From positions 148,988 to 212,987 of the forward strand of contig CAJXKC010000004.1 of assembly GCA_913055685.1 (NCBI GenBank): a stretch of DNA of 64,000 nt. Reading direction: 5' to 3'. The notes under the pieces were generated by a model, which did no database searches, was not told the origin of the DNA, and saw only the letters and a program-made list of their open reading frames with translations. Within the stretch, counting starts at the first letter, position 1. Each line of letters starts with the position of its first letter. Below are positions 15,234 to 23,188 of the stretch, piece after piece. The position numbers and the translations under genes are program-made. Source of the stretch: an uncultured Flavobacteriales bacterium. GTDB lineage: Bacteria > Bacteroidota > Bacteroidia > Flavobacteriales > Schleiferiaceae.

Positions 15234-16235
15234 CTACCATTTCCTTACTAGTCCACTGGGTAGGGCACCGGCTTGGAAATCATCGAGCACGGTTCCAGAA
15301 TTGGGATTAATACGCCGTATTCGATGAGGTTGCACAAATGACCTAGCATCGAAGAGAAACAGACTTTCGCTGGGAGCGTGAAAGGAGAGTCCGTAGAAAT
15401 TCTCACATTCAATGGCTATTAGTGGACTGCGAGCATAATTATTCTGGAGATTATGTACGTATAAACTATCTCCATCGTAAGAGAAGAAACGGTCTTTCGA
15501 CTCATCTACCACTCTATAGGAAAGGGGTAATTGGAAGCTGGCTAATGGGATGGGGTTTCCACCGCGACTAGGCCAGTGATAGACATTTCCATTTTCATAG
15601 CTGATGATTATACCCTCCCCAATCGTTATAATCTGATCAATATCTTGAAGGTTTGAAAAGCCACTGCGAAGAGATGCATTTACCGATTCTAAGTATTTCC
15701 ACCTTGATCCTTGGTAAAAGTGCAGTTGCTTTTCCCAAATAAACATTCGAGCATTCGAGAAGCCCAAATTGAATTCCGCTAAGAGCTTTCCATCGAGGTC
15801 GTATTGCCTTATTTTAGGACTGTATAGGTCGCTAAGCCAAATACTATTTTCCCAATAGGCCAAATGCACGGGAGCATTAATACCCGCACTCGCAGAAATT
15901 TCCTTCCAATTTAAATCGCATATTACTAATTCATTAGAACCGTTCATTACCAAGTAATATCGATTCTTTATGCGATGCGCTTCTTGCAATACATCACCTA
16001 AGGGCTGATTATTGGCATTGCGAAAAAGTCCATCTTCATAACTTTTACGCTCTGGATTATACTGTCCTAAGCTGGCATTGCCCCATTGGAAATTGCCCTC
16101 ATTTACGATGATAACCGCATTGGAATCGGGCCTTAAGATACCGCCATTCACGGCTTGTGGTCCATAATCTTTATGGCAAGCCGACAGTAGTCCCAGTAGA
16201 AGGATAACTAAAGCTATTCTTTTTCCCAATTCCAT
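15234..16235 (-). CDS. Surface beta-propeller lipoprotein, BtuG/DUF5074-like
   Basis: A 333-residue lipoprotein; the lipobox is GLLSAC. The sequence after the anchor is all short beta blades. It opens with VIIVNEGNFQWGNASLGQYNPERKSYEDGLFRNANNQPLGDVLQEA, a pattern of DUF5074/YncE-like propellers. In Bacteroides, BtuG-type surface propeller lipoproteins pass cobalamin to the TonB receptor BtuB. Here the gene overlaps the BtuB-like receptor gene by 22 nt and is the last gene of the riboswitch-controlled operon, so a BtuG-like role is the best inference. No ligand-binding residues can be assigned by eye. Confidence 0.72.
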   Translation of the reverse strand: MELGKRIALVILLLGLLSACHKDYGPQAVNGGILRPDSNAVIIVNEGNFQWGNASLGQYNPERKSYEDGLFRNANNQPLGDVLQEAHRIKNRYYLVMNGSNELVICDLNWKEISASAGINAPVHLAYWENSIWLSDLYSPKIRQYDLDGKLLAEFNLGFSNARMFIWEKQLHFYQGSRWKYLESVNASLRSGFSNLQDIDQIITIGEGIIISYENGNVYHWPSRGGNPIPLASFQLPLSYRVVDESKDRFFSYDGDSLYVHNLQNNYARSPLIAIECENFYGLSFHAPSESLFLFDARSFVQPHRIRRINPNSGTVLDDFQAGALPSGLVRKW

Positions 16236-18109
16236 TGTAAACCAATTATAAAGTGGAGGCCGGGCTCGGGTCGCCAGGGAATGATTTGATAATCGCGATT
16301 GCCTAAATTATTAATGCCGACGAAGCCTCGGAGCTTATGTTTGCGGTATGACCAATTATAGTTGATGCGTAGGTCTTGCACCAAATAGGAAGGCATATAA
16401 TAGAAATTCCCTTCGTCTATAAAATAGCGATCGCTGTAATTCAATTGATAGCTCACTTGCAAGTTTTCATAGGCCAGGAATGCCCGAGCACTCAAATTAT
16501 GATCGGGATTGTAAATGGTGCGATTTCCCGAAAATGCCTCTTCGGCGGAGGAATTATTTATGCTGTTGAGGTATTGATATTGTAAGTCCAAGCCGCTTTG
16601 CCAATGCTCCCAATAACGCTCTAATCCAAAGCTCAGCGCTAAACCTGTATTCCGAACCTTTTTAAGGTTTTGAGCCCGCCATAAGCCTCCATTCGGTGCC
16701 CATTGAATCCAATTGTCGATATCCATGTAGAAGGCATTGAATTCCAATGAGAAAATCCACGGGCCAAAGTTTTGCTTAAACTTGGAACCAAGCTCGGTAT
16801 TGTAGGAGGTTTCGGGTAAAAGCTCGGGATTACCCCCAGGTTCCCAAAAGAGATCATTTAGGGCAGGCAAACGATAATTGCGGCCCAAGTTAGCATAGAG
16901 CTGGAGCTGAGGATTGATTTGATAGCCAAAGGCCAAACTACCGGTAAGAGGACTCAGGTTACTATTGGAATTATACTCTTGACGTAATTGAATTTGCGCA
17001 TTCCAGGTCTGGGGTATCACATAATTAATCTGCGCAAATGCGGCATGGGTCCAACGGTCTTGAGTATAGGTAGCAGATACGAAGTCAAAACGACTTTGCA
17101 GACTAAACTCCGATTCTAAATAAGCCCTTTCCGAAAGGTGTTTATGGGGCCCTTTGTAGCGAAGCATACTTTGTTGAGAACCCCATTCATTCCAGGCAGG
17201 AATTCCTTTAGCATTTAGGAAGAATTCATTACTTGAATAGATCGCTCCGCTAATCCAATGCAAATGCCCCTGGTTTTTTAATTGCTTTTGATAATCGAGG
17301 TTAAAGTACAGGTTGCGATCTTCCATGCGGTCGTGGGGACCAGCGACACTGAGGCTAATCACAGGGATATTCCGTAAAGTCTGATTGTACCAGGCTCTGA
17401 TGCTAAAGATGTGCTTTTGCTTGCGCCAGCTAAAGTATTGTTTGAGCTGCAATTGTTCGAAGTCCGCATTTTGTAGTTCTTGGGAACGCACTTCGCCATT
17501 GACCAAGCGGTAGGGATAATTATTGAGAGCCGAAGAATAGGAAAGAGCACTTTGGCCTTGAAAAGAGCTACTTCCATATTGGTTCTCAAAAGCGATTTGT
17601 TGTCGGCCAAAGCTTCCTCCTGCGAGTTTAAGATTTTGTTGGTACTTGTTTCCAAAATCAGGTCTAGAGTTAATAAGAAGTCCACCGCCTATATTTCCCG
17701 AAGAATAGGCTAGGGCACCATTACCAAAGCTAATTTCCATTTGTTCTAATCCGCTATTGGCTGGTAAGAGGGAAAGGTCGGAAAGTCCTAAGCCGGCCGG
17801 ACTAATGTCTAAACCATTCCAATAAACCTTAGTATGACCAGAGCCTGTTCCCCTAAGGTTGAGGGTGGCAATGCCATTGCTGCCATAAGATTTAACGAAA
17901 ATGGGACTGCCTTGCTTTAATTGCTCGGCCAGGTTTAGGGCTAGGTTTTGATTAATCGTATCGCTTAAACTGAGCTTGTAATGATTTTCGCTCGCTTCTA
18001 TCCAGTGGCTTTCGGTAATGGTGACCTCTTTTAGATACTCTGCAGTATCTGTTTGTGCTTTTAGCGAGAAAGCCGAAAGAAGCAAAGCTATGAACAAGCA
18101 AATTCGCAT
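16214..18109 (-). CDS. TonB-dependent outer membrane receptor, BtuB-like
   Basis: A 631-residue outer membrane transporter. The signal peptide ends at LKA-Q. A plug domain follows (about 30-150) with GSPIFVKSYGSNGIATLNLRGTGSGHTKVYWNGLDI. The beta-barrel contains the conserved NYRLPALNDLFWEPGGNPELLPETSYNTELG segment and ends in aromatic FIIGLQWNWEKE. The size matches BtuB-type rather than the ~1000-residue SusC receptors. The upstream cobalamin riboswitch makes cobalamin or a cobinamide the likely cargo. The start shares one base with the upstream stop (TGATG). Confidence 0.85.
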   Translation of the reverse strand: MRICLFIALLLSAFSLKAQTDTAEYLKEVTITESHWIEASENHYKLSLSDTINQNLALNLAEQLKQGSPIFVKSYGSNGIATLNLRGTGSGHTKVYWNGLDISPAGLGLSDLSLLPANSGLEQMEISFGNGALAYSSGNIGGGLLINSRPDFGNKYQQNLKLAGGSFGRQQIAFENQYGSSSFQGQSALSYSSALNNYPYRLVNGEVRSQELQNADFEQLQLKQYFSWRKQKHIFSIRAWYNQTLRNIPVISLSVAGPHDRMEDRNLYFNLDYQKQLKNQGHLHWISGAIYSSNEFFLNAKGIPAWNEWGSQQSMLRYKGPHKHLSERAYLESEFSLQSRFDFVSATYTQDRWTHAAFAQINYVIPQTWNAQIQLRQEYNSNSNLSPLTGSLAFGYQINPQLQLYANLGRNYRLPALNDLFWEPGGNPELLPETSYNTELGSKFKQNFGPWIFSLEFNAFYMDIDNWIQWAPNGGLWRAQNLKKVRNTGLALSFGLERYWEHWQSGLDLQYQYLNSINNSSAEEAFSGNRTIYNPDHNLSARAFLAYENLQVSYQLNYSDRYFIDEGNFYYMPSYLVQDLRINYNWSYRKHKLRGFVGINNLGNRDYQIIPWRPEPGLHFIIGLQWNWEKE

Positions 18110-19065
18110 CAGATTTTGATTATCAATTCAAGCTTCATTTCACCATTCAGCCCTTCGGCTTTTAGAAAATAGGTGCCTGGCATTAAGGGACTTAGATTTA
18201 TAGATTCACCTTCTGCTGCCAATAGGCTTGCGCCTGATAGACTATACACACTTAAGGCCACCGCCTTAGGCCAATGTATTTGCCCGGCACTTGGATTGGG
18301 ATAGGGTTTGGACTGCCTGAGCTCATATTCTTTTTCCGCTAATGAACTTGGGTGAAGGAAGGCCAAGGCATCTAAATCAAAGCCTCCCGAGGCATAAGCG
18401 GTGGGATAGGGGTCATTTACCACATTGCCAAAGGCATCCCGACTGCTATAGGGCTTTCCGACTGCCCCGATAACATCAACAAGGCGAATGTGACTGATGG
18501 AATTAATATTGACCCGACTCGAATCCTTTAGCTCTGCTAAGTCAAAAGGGACGCCGAAATCACCTCGATACTTCCCTGCAAAATTGTAGAGCAAGCTGGG
18601 CTCGGTTGCGCCGAAGCCCGCCGTTTGCGCACTATCTTGAACAAGGCTATGGGCCGGAAACCGCACAAAGTCGATACCATTACTGCTCACTTCCACAAAG
18701 GCCAATTCTAAGAATACATCACTAAAGGAGTTTTCAAAAATGGCAAAGTCAGGTCCATTAGCATCACTTATGGGAAAAGCCAAGTCGAAAGTAGCTAGGC
18801 CGCTGTCACCTAGGGATACTACTTGACCATCAGCCGGACCAATGGCATCAGCCGCTTGGCCATAAGTTACGGTGTCGAGGGCGGGTTTATCGATATCCCA
18901 ATAGCCACGCAGAACGCTGCAATTTGTGGCCCAAGACTTAATGATACTTGAATCTTTAGCGATGGCGGTTGAGCCCGGGCTACCAGCGGCGCTGCCATAA
19001 GGACCAAGAACCTGCCCTTGCAAGCAGGTTCCGATCAATATTAAAATGGCAAGGCTTAAACGCAT
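18109..19065 (-). CDS. T9SS-secreted cell-surface protein of the B12 operon
   Basis: A 318-residue exported protein. The signal peptide ends near GTCLQGQ. The mature domain contains VVSLGDSGLATFDLAFPISDANGPDFAIFENSF, then FVEVSSNGIDFVRFPAHS, then SHIRLVDVIG and GFDLDALAFLH. It resembles the cell-surface proteins often found beside BtuB-like receptors in Bacteroidota. A type A T9SS sorting domain ends it (PYPNPSAGQIHW through ELIIKI), so it is exported across the outer membrane and may be anchored there. It is joined to both neighbours by one-base start-stop overlaps. The role is probably ligand binding or scaffolding at the surface. Confidence 0.75.
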   Translation of the reverse strand: MRLSLAILILIGTCLQGQVLGPYGSAAGSPGSTAIAKDSSIIKSWATNCSVLRGYWDIDKPALDTVTYGQAADAIGPADGQVVSLGDSGLATFDLAFPISDANGPDFAIFENSFSDVFLELAFVEVSSNGIDFVRFPAHSLVQDSAQTAGFGATEPSLLYNFAGKYRGDFGVPFDLAELKDSSRVNINSISHIRLVDVIGAVGKPYSSRDAFGNVVNDPYPTAYASGGFDLDALAFLHPSSLAEKEYELRQSKPYPNPSAGQIHWPKAVALSVYSLSGASLLAAEGESINLSPLMPGTYFLKAEGLNGEMKLELIIKI

Positions 19066-20165
19066 TAGTTTAAAATAAAGGCTTCACTACTATTGCCATT
19101 GCGAAGGAAGTAGGCACCTCTTGGCCAATCACCTAGCTCAATTTGCTTTTTTCCCTCTACGTATCCCGACCATAGAAGCTGACCCATAGAATTAATGATT
19201 TCAAATTTACTGCGGGATTCGCTCTCAATACTAAGTTCATTTTGTACAGGGTTAGGGTAAAAGCTAAAGCGGATGTTCGGCCACTCTTGTTGACCAATAT
19301 TTTGCTCCTGATTAGGCGTTTTTGGCCGTAGTGCCGGAGCGAAGTCGGTATAAGAACAACCAAATAACTCGCCGCCTTTTACCCAAGTGCTAATCCCTGC
19401 ATTAAGGAACCAGTTGCCAATATTGGTGGCGCTCCAGGTCGACCAATAATCGGGGCTGCCTCCAATCCCATTCCAGCTACCATAGCTAATATCATTTAGG
19501 AAAGAACTGGCATTAACGCTAAGCATGGCATCCGCCTGATCTAAATCACTTAAGGCCTGACTCGCTTGGATGGAGTCATTGAAAAGAAGACCATAGGCGA
19601 TTCGGGCCGAATCACCCGGCAATTGAAAATCGATGATCACTACGGCCGAATCCATACCTGTGCCGATCCATTGTTGCACCTGACTAAAATCGAAGGCCCT
19701 TGGATTAAAGGCGGCAATAGGCAAGGCAGGTTTTAGAGCTGGATTAAAGTCGGTATAGCTAATAGCAAACCACTCACCATTTACCAAAGGCGTGGCAATG
19801 CCCGCATTCATCATCAAGCTGGCCGTGTCGGCACCGCTCCAGGTCGACCAATAATTAGGGCTACCTCCAATACCTTCATGGCGGTGGTAAATCACATCAT
19901 TTAAAAAGCCACCCGCGGTATTGATGCTAAAATTGACATCTGCAGCGGCAACTGCATTAAGAAGGTCTTCGCCATCTTCGCCTGGGTTAAAGCGATAGCC
20001 CCAAGCATACGACGAGTCGCTAGTACCATCATTAAAGCTTACAATAAGAAGGGTGGAGTCAGTACCCGAACCAATCCAGAATTCGGTCTGGGAAAAGGAG
20101 AATTGAGCCTTGCTGTTGAAGGCAATGAGACTAATGATAGTCCCTAGAAGTAGTTTTTTGTTCAT
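19065..20165 (-). CDS. T9SS-secreted protein with a duplicated ~130-residue domain; first gene after the B12 riboswitch
   Basis: A 366-residue exported protein that I cannot assign to a named family with certainty. After the signal peptide (ending NSKA-Q) come two copies of one domain, about 22-150 and 155-285. Copy 1 has FWIGSGTDSTLLIVSFN, IGGSPNYWSTWSG and SYTDFNPALKP; copy 2 has QWIGTGMDSAVVIIDFQ, IGGSPDYWSTWSA and SYTDFAPALRP. A T9SS type A sorting domain closes it (SFYPNPVQNELSI onward). As the promoter-proximal gene under cobalamin control, it is a good candidate for a surface cobalamin-binding protein with two binding modules. That is inference. Confidence 0.7.
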   Translation of the reverse strand: MNKKLLLGTIISLIAFNSKAQFSFSQTEFWIGSGTDSTLLIVSFNDGTSDSSYAWGYRFNPGEDGEDLLNAVAAADVNFSINTAGGFLNDVIYHRHEGIGGSPNYWSTWSGADTASLMMNAGIATPLVNGEWFAISYTDFNPALKPALPIAAFNPRAFDFSQVQQWIGTGMDSAVVIIDFQLPGDSARIAYGLLFNDSIQASQALSDLDQADAMLSVNASSFLNDISYGSWNGIGGSPDYWSTWSATNIGNWFLNAGISTWVKGGELFGCSYTDFAPALRPKTPNQEQNIGQQEWPNIRFSFYPNPVQNELSIESESRSKFEIINSMGQLLWSGYVEGKKQIELGDWPRGAYFLRNGNSSEAFILN

Positions 20166-20212
20166 CGTTCAAATTTTAGGTTAGGAACAAAAAACTTCCA
20201 GTTAGAGAGATT

Positions 20213-20241
20213 AGAGAAAAAGCCTTGCTTAAACAAGAGCT
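20213..20241 (-). terminator. Candidate terminator downstream of the B12 riboswitch (expression platform)
   Basis: On the minus strand AGC(T)CTTG-TTTAAG-CAAGGCT is a bulged stem followed by TTTTCTCT, between the aptamer and the first gene. It could be a cobalamin-controlled attenuator. The stem is modest. Confidence 0.4.
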
Positions 20242-20284
20242 TCGTCAATAATAGCTTTTATCCTGAAAGCGAATTATTTATGTG

Positions 20285-20450
20285 CTCTTGGCAGGTCTTC
20301 TGGCTTGTCTCAAGGGTAGAGGCCTTCCCGTTTTTACACAGTGGCGTTAATCTCAACCTTTAACGAGACTTACAGCTTCAGGAAAAGCTCAGGATTTACA
20401 CCTGATTCCCTTTTAATCCCTTTTCGGTAGACACCGAATCGGAAACCATA
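20285..20450 (-). ncRNA. Cobalamin riboswitch
   Basis: The minus strand shows the conserved blocks in the right order: GGGAATCAGGTGTAAATCC, then GAAGCTGTAAG, then GCCACTG followed by AACGGGAAGG, then AGCCAGAAGACCTGCC. GCCACTG is the hallmark B12 box, and the final block closes the aptamer. It lies 120 bp before the T9SS/BtuB-like operon that it should repress when cobalamin is plentiful. Boundaries are approximate. Confidence 0.95.
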
Positions 20451-20475
20451 AGCAAGACAAAAGTAGAGAAAAGAA

Positions 20476-20898
20476 TTAGGCCATTTTCTTAATGACCCCT
20501 GTAACTACACCCCAGATGCGAAAATCCATGAACTGGGTGATTTTTAGCGCTTCAAAATCAGGGTTTTCGGGTTGAAGGTAGTATCCATCCGCTCTTTTTT
20601 GCAGCCGCTTCACGGTGTAATCTCCGTTAATTACCGCTAAAATGATCTGATTGTCTTTGGCTTCCAATTGTTTGTCCACAATTAAGAGGTCGCCATCATT
20701 TATTCCCGCCCCTACCATAGACTGACCGCTCACTCGCACGCAGAAGGTCGCCTTAGGATTAGGCACTAATTCTTGATTCAGATTAATGGAATCAGGGAAA
20801 TACTCTGTTACATAAGAAGGGTTTCCGGCGGCAACCCCCACGTCAAAGAAGGGAATTTCAATGCCCGTCTCTGCTGATAATTCGAATATTTCCACCAT
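20476..20898 (-). CDS. umuD: UmuD-like S24 self-cleaving protein
   Basis: A 140-residue S24 peptidase of the UmuD/LexA fold without a DNA-binding domain. The self-cleavage site is visible as GVAAG-NPSY (between A and G). The catalytic Ser is in SGQSM and the Lys in GDYTVKRL. UmuD, once cleaved, normally teams with UmuC to form DNA polymerase V in the SOS response. No umuC lies next to it here: the riboswitch begins 25 bp downstream. A TAGAA-N6-TTCTA dyad overlapping a near-consensus -7 box lies just upstream and may be its operator. Confidence 0.9.
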   Translation of the reverse strand: MVEIFELSAETGIEIPFFDVGVAAGNPSYVTEYFPDSINLNQELVPNPKATFCVRVSGQSMVGAGINDGDLLIVDKQLEAKDNQIILAVINGDYTVKRLQKRADGYYLQPENPDFEALKITQFMDFRIWGVVTGVIKKMA

Positions 20899-20903
20899 GA
20901 TAC

Positions 20904-20919
20904 TAGAATTAGGCTTCTA
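20904..20919. promoter_or_regulatory. Dyad TAGAA-N6-TTCTA upstream of umuD
   Basis: A perfect 5-bp inverted repeat 6 bp from the umuD start, overlapping a TATATTAG -7-like box on the minus strand. It is a candidate SOS-type operator; whether LexA binds is unknown. Confidence 0.4.
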
Positions 20920-20942
20920 ATATAGGTAGAATTTGGGATATG

Positions 20943-21044
20943 AGAGGTGGGATGTGAGATGTGAGATGTGGGAAGTGGGAAGTTTGATGAGCGACCTAAA
21001 TTTAGTCTCAAATCTCACGTCTTACGTCTCACGTCTTCTTAACA
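20943..21044. repeat. Imperfect long hairpin made of GATGTGA / TCACGTC short repeats
   Basis: The left arm is GGGATGTGAGATGTGAGATGTGGGAAG and the right arm CTCACGTCTTACGTCTCACGTCTTC. With G-U pairs they can fold on each other around a ~25-nt loop. It fills the gap between umuD and the NlpC/P60 gene and is not coding. Confidence 0.6.
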
Positions 21045-21061
21045 GAACTAATGCTTTGAGC

Positions 21062-21838
21062 CTAAATTATCTTCTTAATCACCCTCAACTTATGGGTATG
21101 CCCGCGTTCTTCCGGATTAAAGATGCCGCTCTGGTCAAGGCGGTCGAGGCGAACCTTGCCGGAGGCATGGAGGATGTAATTGTCTTTTAGGATAATACCG
21201 ACGTGGGTGATGCGCCCTTCATTATTATCGAAAAAGGCCAAATCTCCTGGCTCCGATTCTTCGATAAAACTGAGGGTTTCTCCCAATTCGGCTTGTTGGT
21301 AAGCGTCACGGGGTATTTGATGTCCGCACAAGCGGTACACCATTTGAGTGAATCCCGAACAGTCAATGCCAAAAGGCGTGCGGCCTCCCCAAAGGTAGGG
21401 GGCATGCAAATACTGAAAAGCAATTTCTACCAATTGCTCGCGGTTTTGCTTTTTATTTACGGCTGGTCCATTAAAGTGAAACTTTTCATCGGCCAGCTTA
21501 AAGTTTTTTTCCTTGTCCAGGTTAGGAATCAAAGAACCCAAGAAGATGGGGAAAAAGCTTCCCCCATCTACTTGAGATACAATTTCTATTAAATCGGAGG
21601 CAATCCACAATTTGGCTTTTGCGCGTTTTTCGGCTTGCTTTTCGTCCATAATATGGAACTGCTTGCGATCGATCCAGCCTTCATAGCGGTCGTGATGCAA
21701 GCGTATACGAAGCCATTTTTTACGCTGCTCCAGTACATCATAACTCTCGCCGAAAATCACCTGATTTACCATCTCTGAGGCATCAGCCGCTTCCAGGCGC
21801 ATGGGTATCACGCTTAGTTTGCAGATTCCTTTGAGCAT
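21062..21838 (-). CDS. SH3/NlpC-P60 cysteine peptidase (peptidoglycan endopeptidase-like)
   Basis: A 258-residue protein from the chosen start. An N-terminal SH3-like region (LSVIPMRLEAADASEMVNQVIFGESYDVLEQRKKWLRIRLHHDRYEGWIDRKQF) is followed by a second linker/SH3-like part and an NlpC/P60 domain. The catalytic Cys is in IDCSGFTQMVYR and the His in THVGIIL, followed by ILHASG. It probably cleaves peptidoglycan stem peptides. There is no clear signal peptide, so either export is non-classical or it acts on recycled muropeptides. The ORF track starts seven codons earlier inside the thiolase gene. MLKGICKLSVIP begins at ATG 21838, 4 bp after the thiolase stop. Confidence 0.87.
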   Translation of the reverse strand: MLKGICKLSVIPMRLEAADASEMVNQVIFGESYDVLEQRKKWLRIRLHHDRYEGWIDRKQFHIMDEKQAEKRAKAKLWIASDLIEIVSQVDGGSFFPIFLGSLIPNLDKEKNFKLADEKFHFNGPAVNKKQNREQLVEIAFQYLHAPYLWGGRTPFGIDCSGFTQMVYRLCGHQIPRDAYQQAELGETLSFIEESEPGDLAFFDNNEGRITHVGIILKDNYILHASGKVRLDRLDQSGIFNPEERGHTHKLRVIKKII

Positions 21839-21842
21839 GTGC

Positions 21843-23021
21843 TTAGCCGAGGTTTTCAATTACCATGGCCGAAGCACCACCGCCACCGTTACATATACCG
21901 GCCGCTCCGTATTTACCATTATTTTGTTTTAGGACATTGATAAGGGTAACAATGATTCGCGCCCCTGATGCTCCTAGAGGGTGACCCATAGAAACTGCTC
22001 CACCGTTAACATTGGTCTTGGCCGCATCAATACCTAAGATTTTAATATTCGCTAGGCCAACTACAGAGAAAGCTTCGTTTAATTCGAAGGCATCGATTTG
22101 TTCAATGCCAAGCCCGGCCTTGTCCAAAGCTTTTGGTAAAGCTTTAGCTGGAGCAGTAGTAAACCATTTTGGTTCATGAGCTGCATCTGCATAGGCACTA
22201 ATTTTTGCTAAAGGTTTTAAGCCTAAAGCTGCCGCTTTTTCGGCCGACATTAGAATTAAAGCCGCCGCTCCATCATTAATATTGGAGGCATTGGCAGCGG
22301 TAACCGTTCCTTCTTTATCGAATACCGGACGAAGGCTTGGTACCTTTTCGGCCTTTACCTTGAATACGTCCTCATCATTGCTTACCACTACTGGTTCGCC
22401 GCGACGCTGGGGAATGCTCACTGGAATTACTTCCTCGTCGAACTTGCCATTTTTCCAAGACTCCGCACTGCGACGGTAGCTCTCTAAGGCAAAATTATCT
22501 TGGTCTTCACGGCTAAATTCCATGTCTTTGGCGCAAAGCTCAGCGCAATTACCCATGTGTACATTGTCGTATACATCGATAAGGCCATCACGTAATAGAC
22601 CGTCCTTCATCTTGATATCGCCTAGCTTTACACCATTGCGACCATCAAGATAATGCGGAACATTACTCATGCTTTCCATACCACCTGCTACCACTACCTC
22701 AGCATCGCCGCAACGAATGGCTTGGGCGGCCTGCATTAAGGCTTTCATGCCCGAAGAACAAACTTTATTTACGGTAGTACAGGGTACCGTATCTGGAATA
22801 CCAGCGCCCATGGCCGCTTGGCGAGCGGGAGCCTGACCCACACCGGCTTGTAAAACATTACCCATTAGTACTTCCTGTACTTCTTTAGGGTCGAGATTAA
22901 TTTTATCCAATGCGCCTTTAATGGCGATTGATCCTAATTGCGTGGCGCTTAGGCTGGAAAGACTGCCTAAGAATCCGCCTAATGGCGTGCGTACTGCCGA
23001 AACAACTACTACTTCTTTCAT
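21843..23021 (-). CDS. Acetyl-CoA C-acetyl/acyltransferase (thiolase)
   Basis: A 392-residue thiolase. The nucleophilic Cys is in VNKVCSSGMKAL, the His in GGAVSMGHPLGASGARI, and the second Cys in GICNGGGGASAMVIE. All three catalytic elements are intact. The length and the NxGGGGASA ending suggest a biosynthetic-type acetoacetyl-CoA thiolase, but degradative action cannot be excluded. It is followed closely by the NlpC/P60 gene, with no obvious metabolic link. Confidence 0.95.
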   Translation of the reverse strand: MKEVVVVSAVRTPLGGFLGSLSSLSATQLGSIAIKGALDKINLDPKEVQEVLMGNVLQAGVGQAPARQAAMGAGIPDTVPCTTVNKVCSSGMKALMQAAQAIRCGDAEVVVAGGMESMSNVPHYLDGRNGVKLGDIKMKDGLLRDGLIDVYDNVHMGNCAELCAKDMEFSREDQDNFALESYRRSAESWKNGKFDEEVIPVSIPQRRGEPVVVSNDEDVFKVKAEKVPSLRPVFDKEGTVTAANASNINDGAAALILMSAEKAAALGLKPLAKISAYADAAHEPKWFTTAPAKALPKALDKAGLGIEQIDAFELNEAFSVVGLANIKILGIDAAKTNVNGGAVSMGHPLGASGARIIVTLINVLKQNNGKYGAAGICNGGGGASAMVIENLG

Positions 23022-23188
23022 GAGAGGTGATTTTTATGATTTTGAGACAGAATACCCTTCCTAAGCCAAATGTTTAGTAATTTGTAGGAAGACAAGATTG
23101 ATGAAATCATGTGGTATTCTAAGATTTGTCTTTACTTAGCAATGTGGGCGAAATTAAATAAAATAAGCCTTTAATTTAGTGGCCTTCC

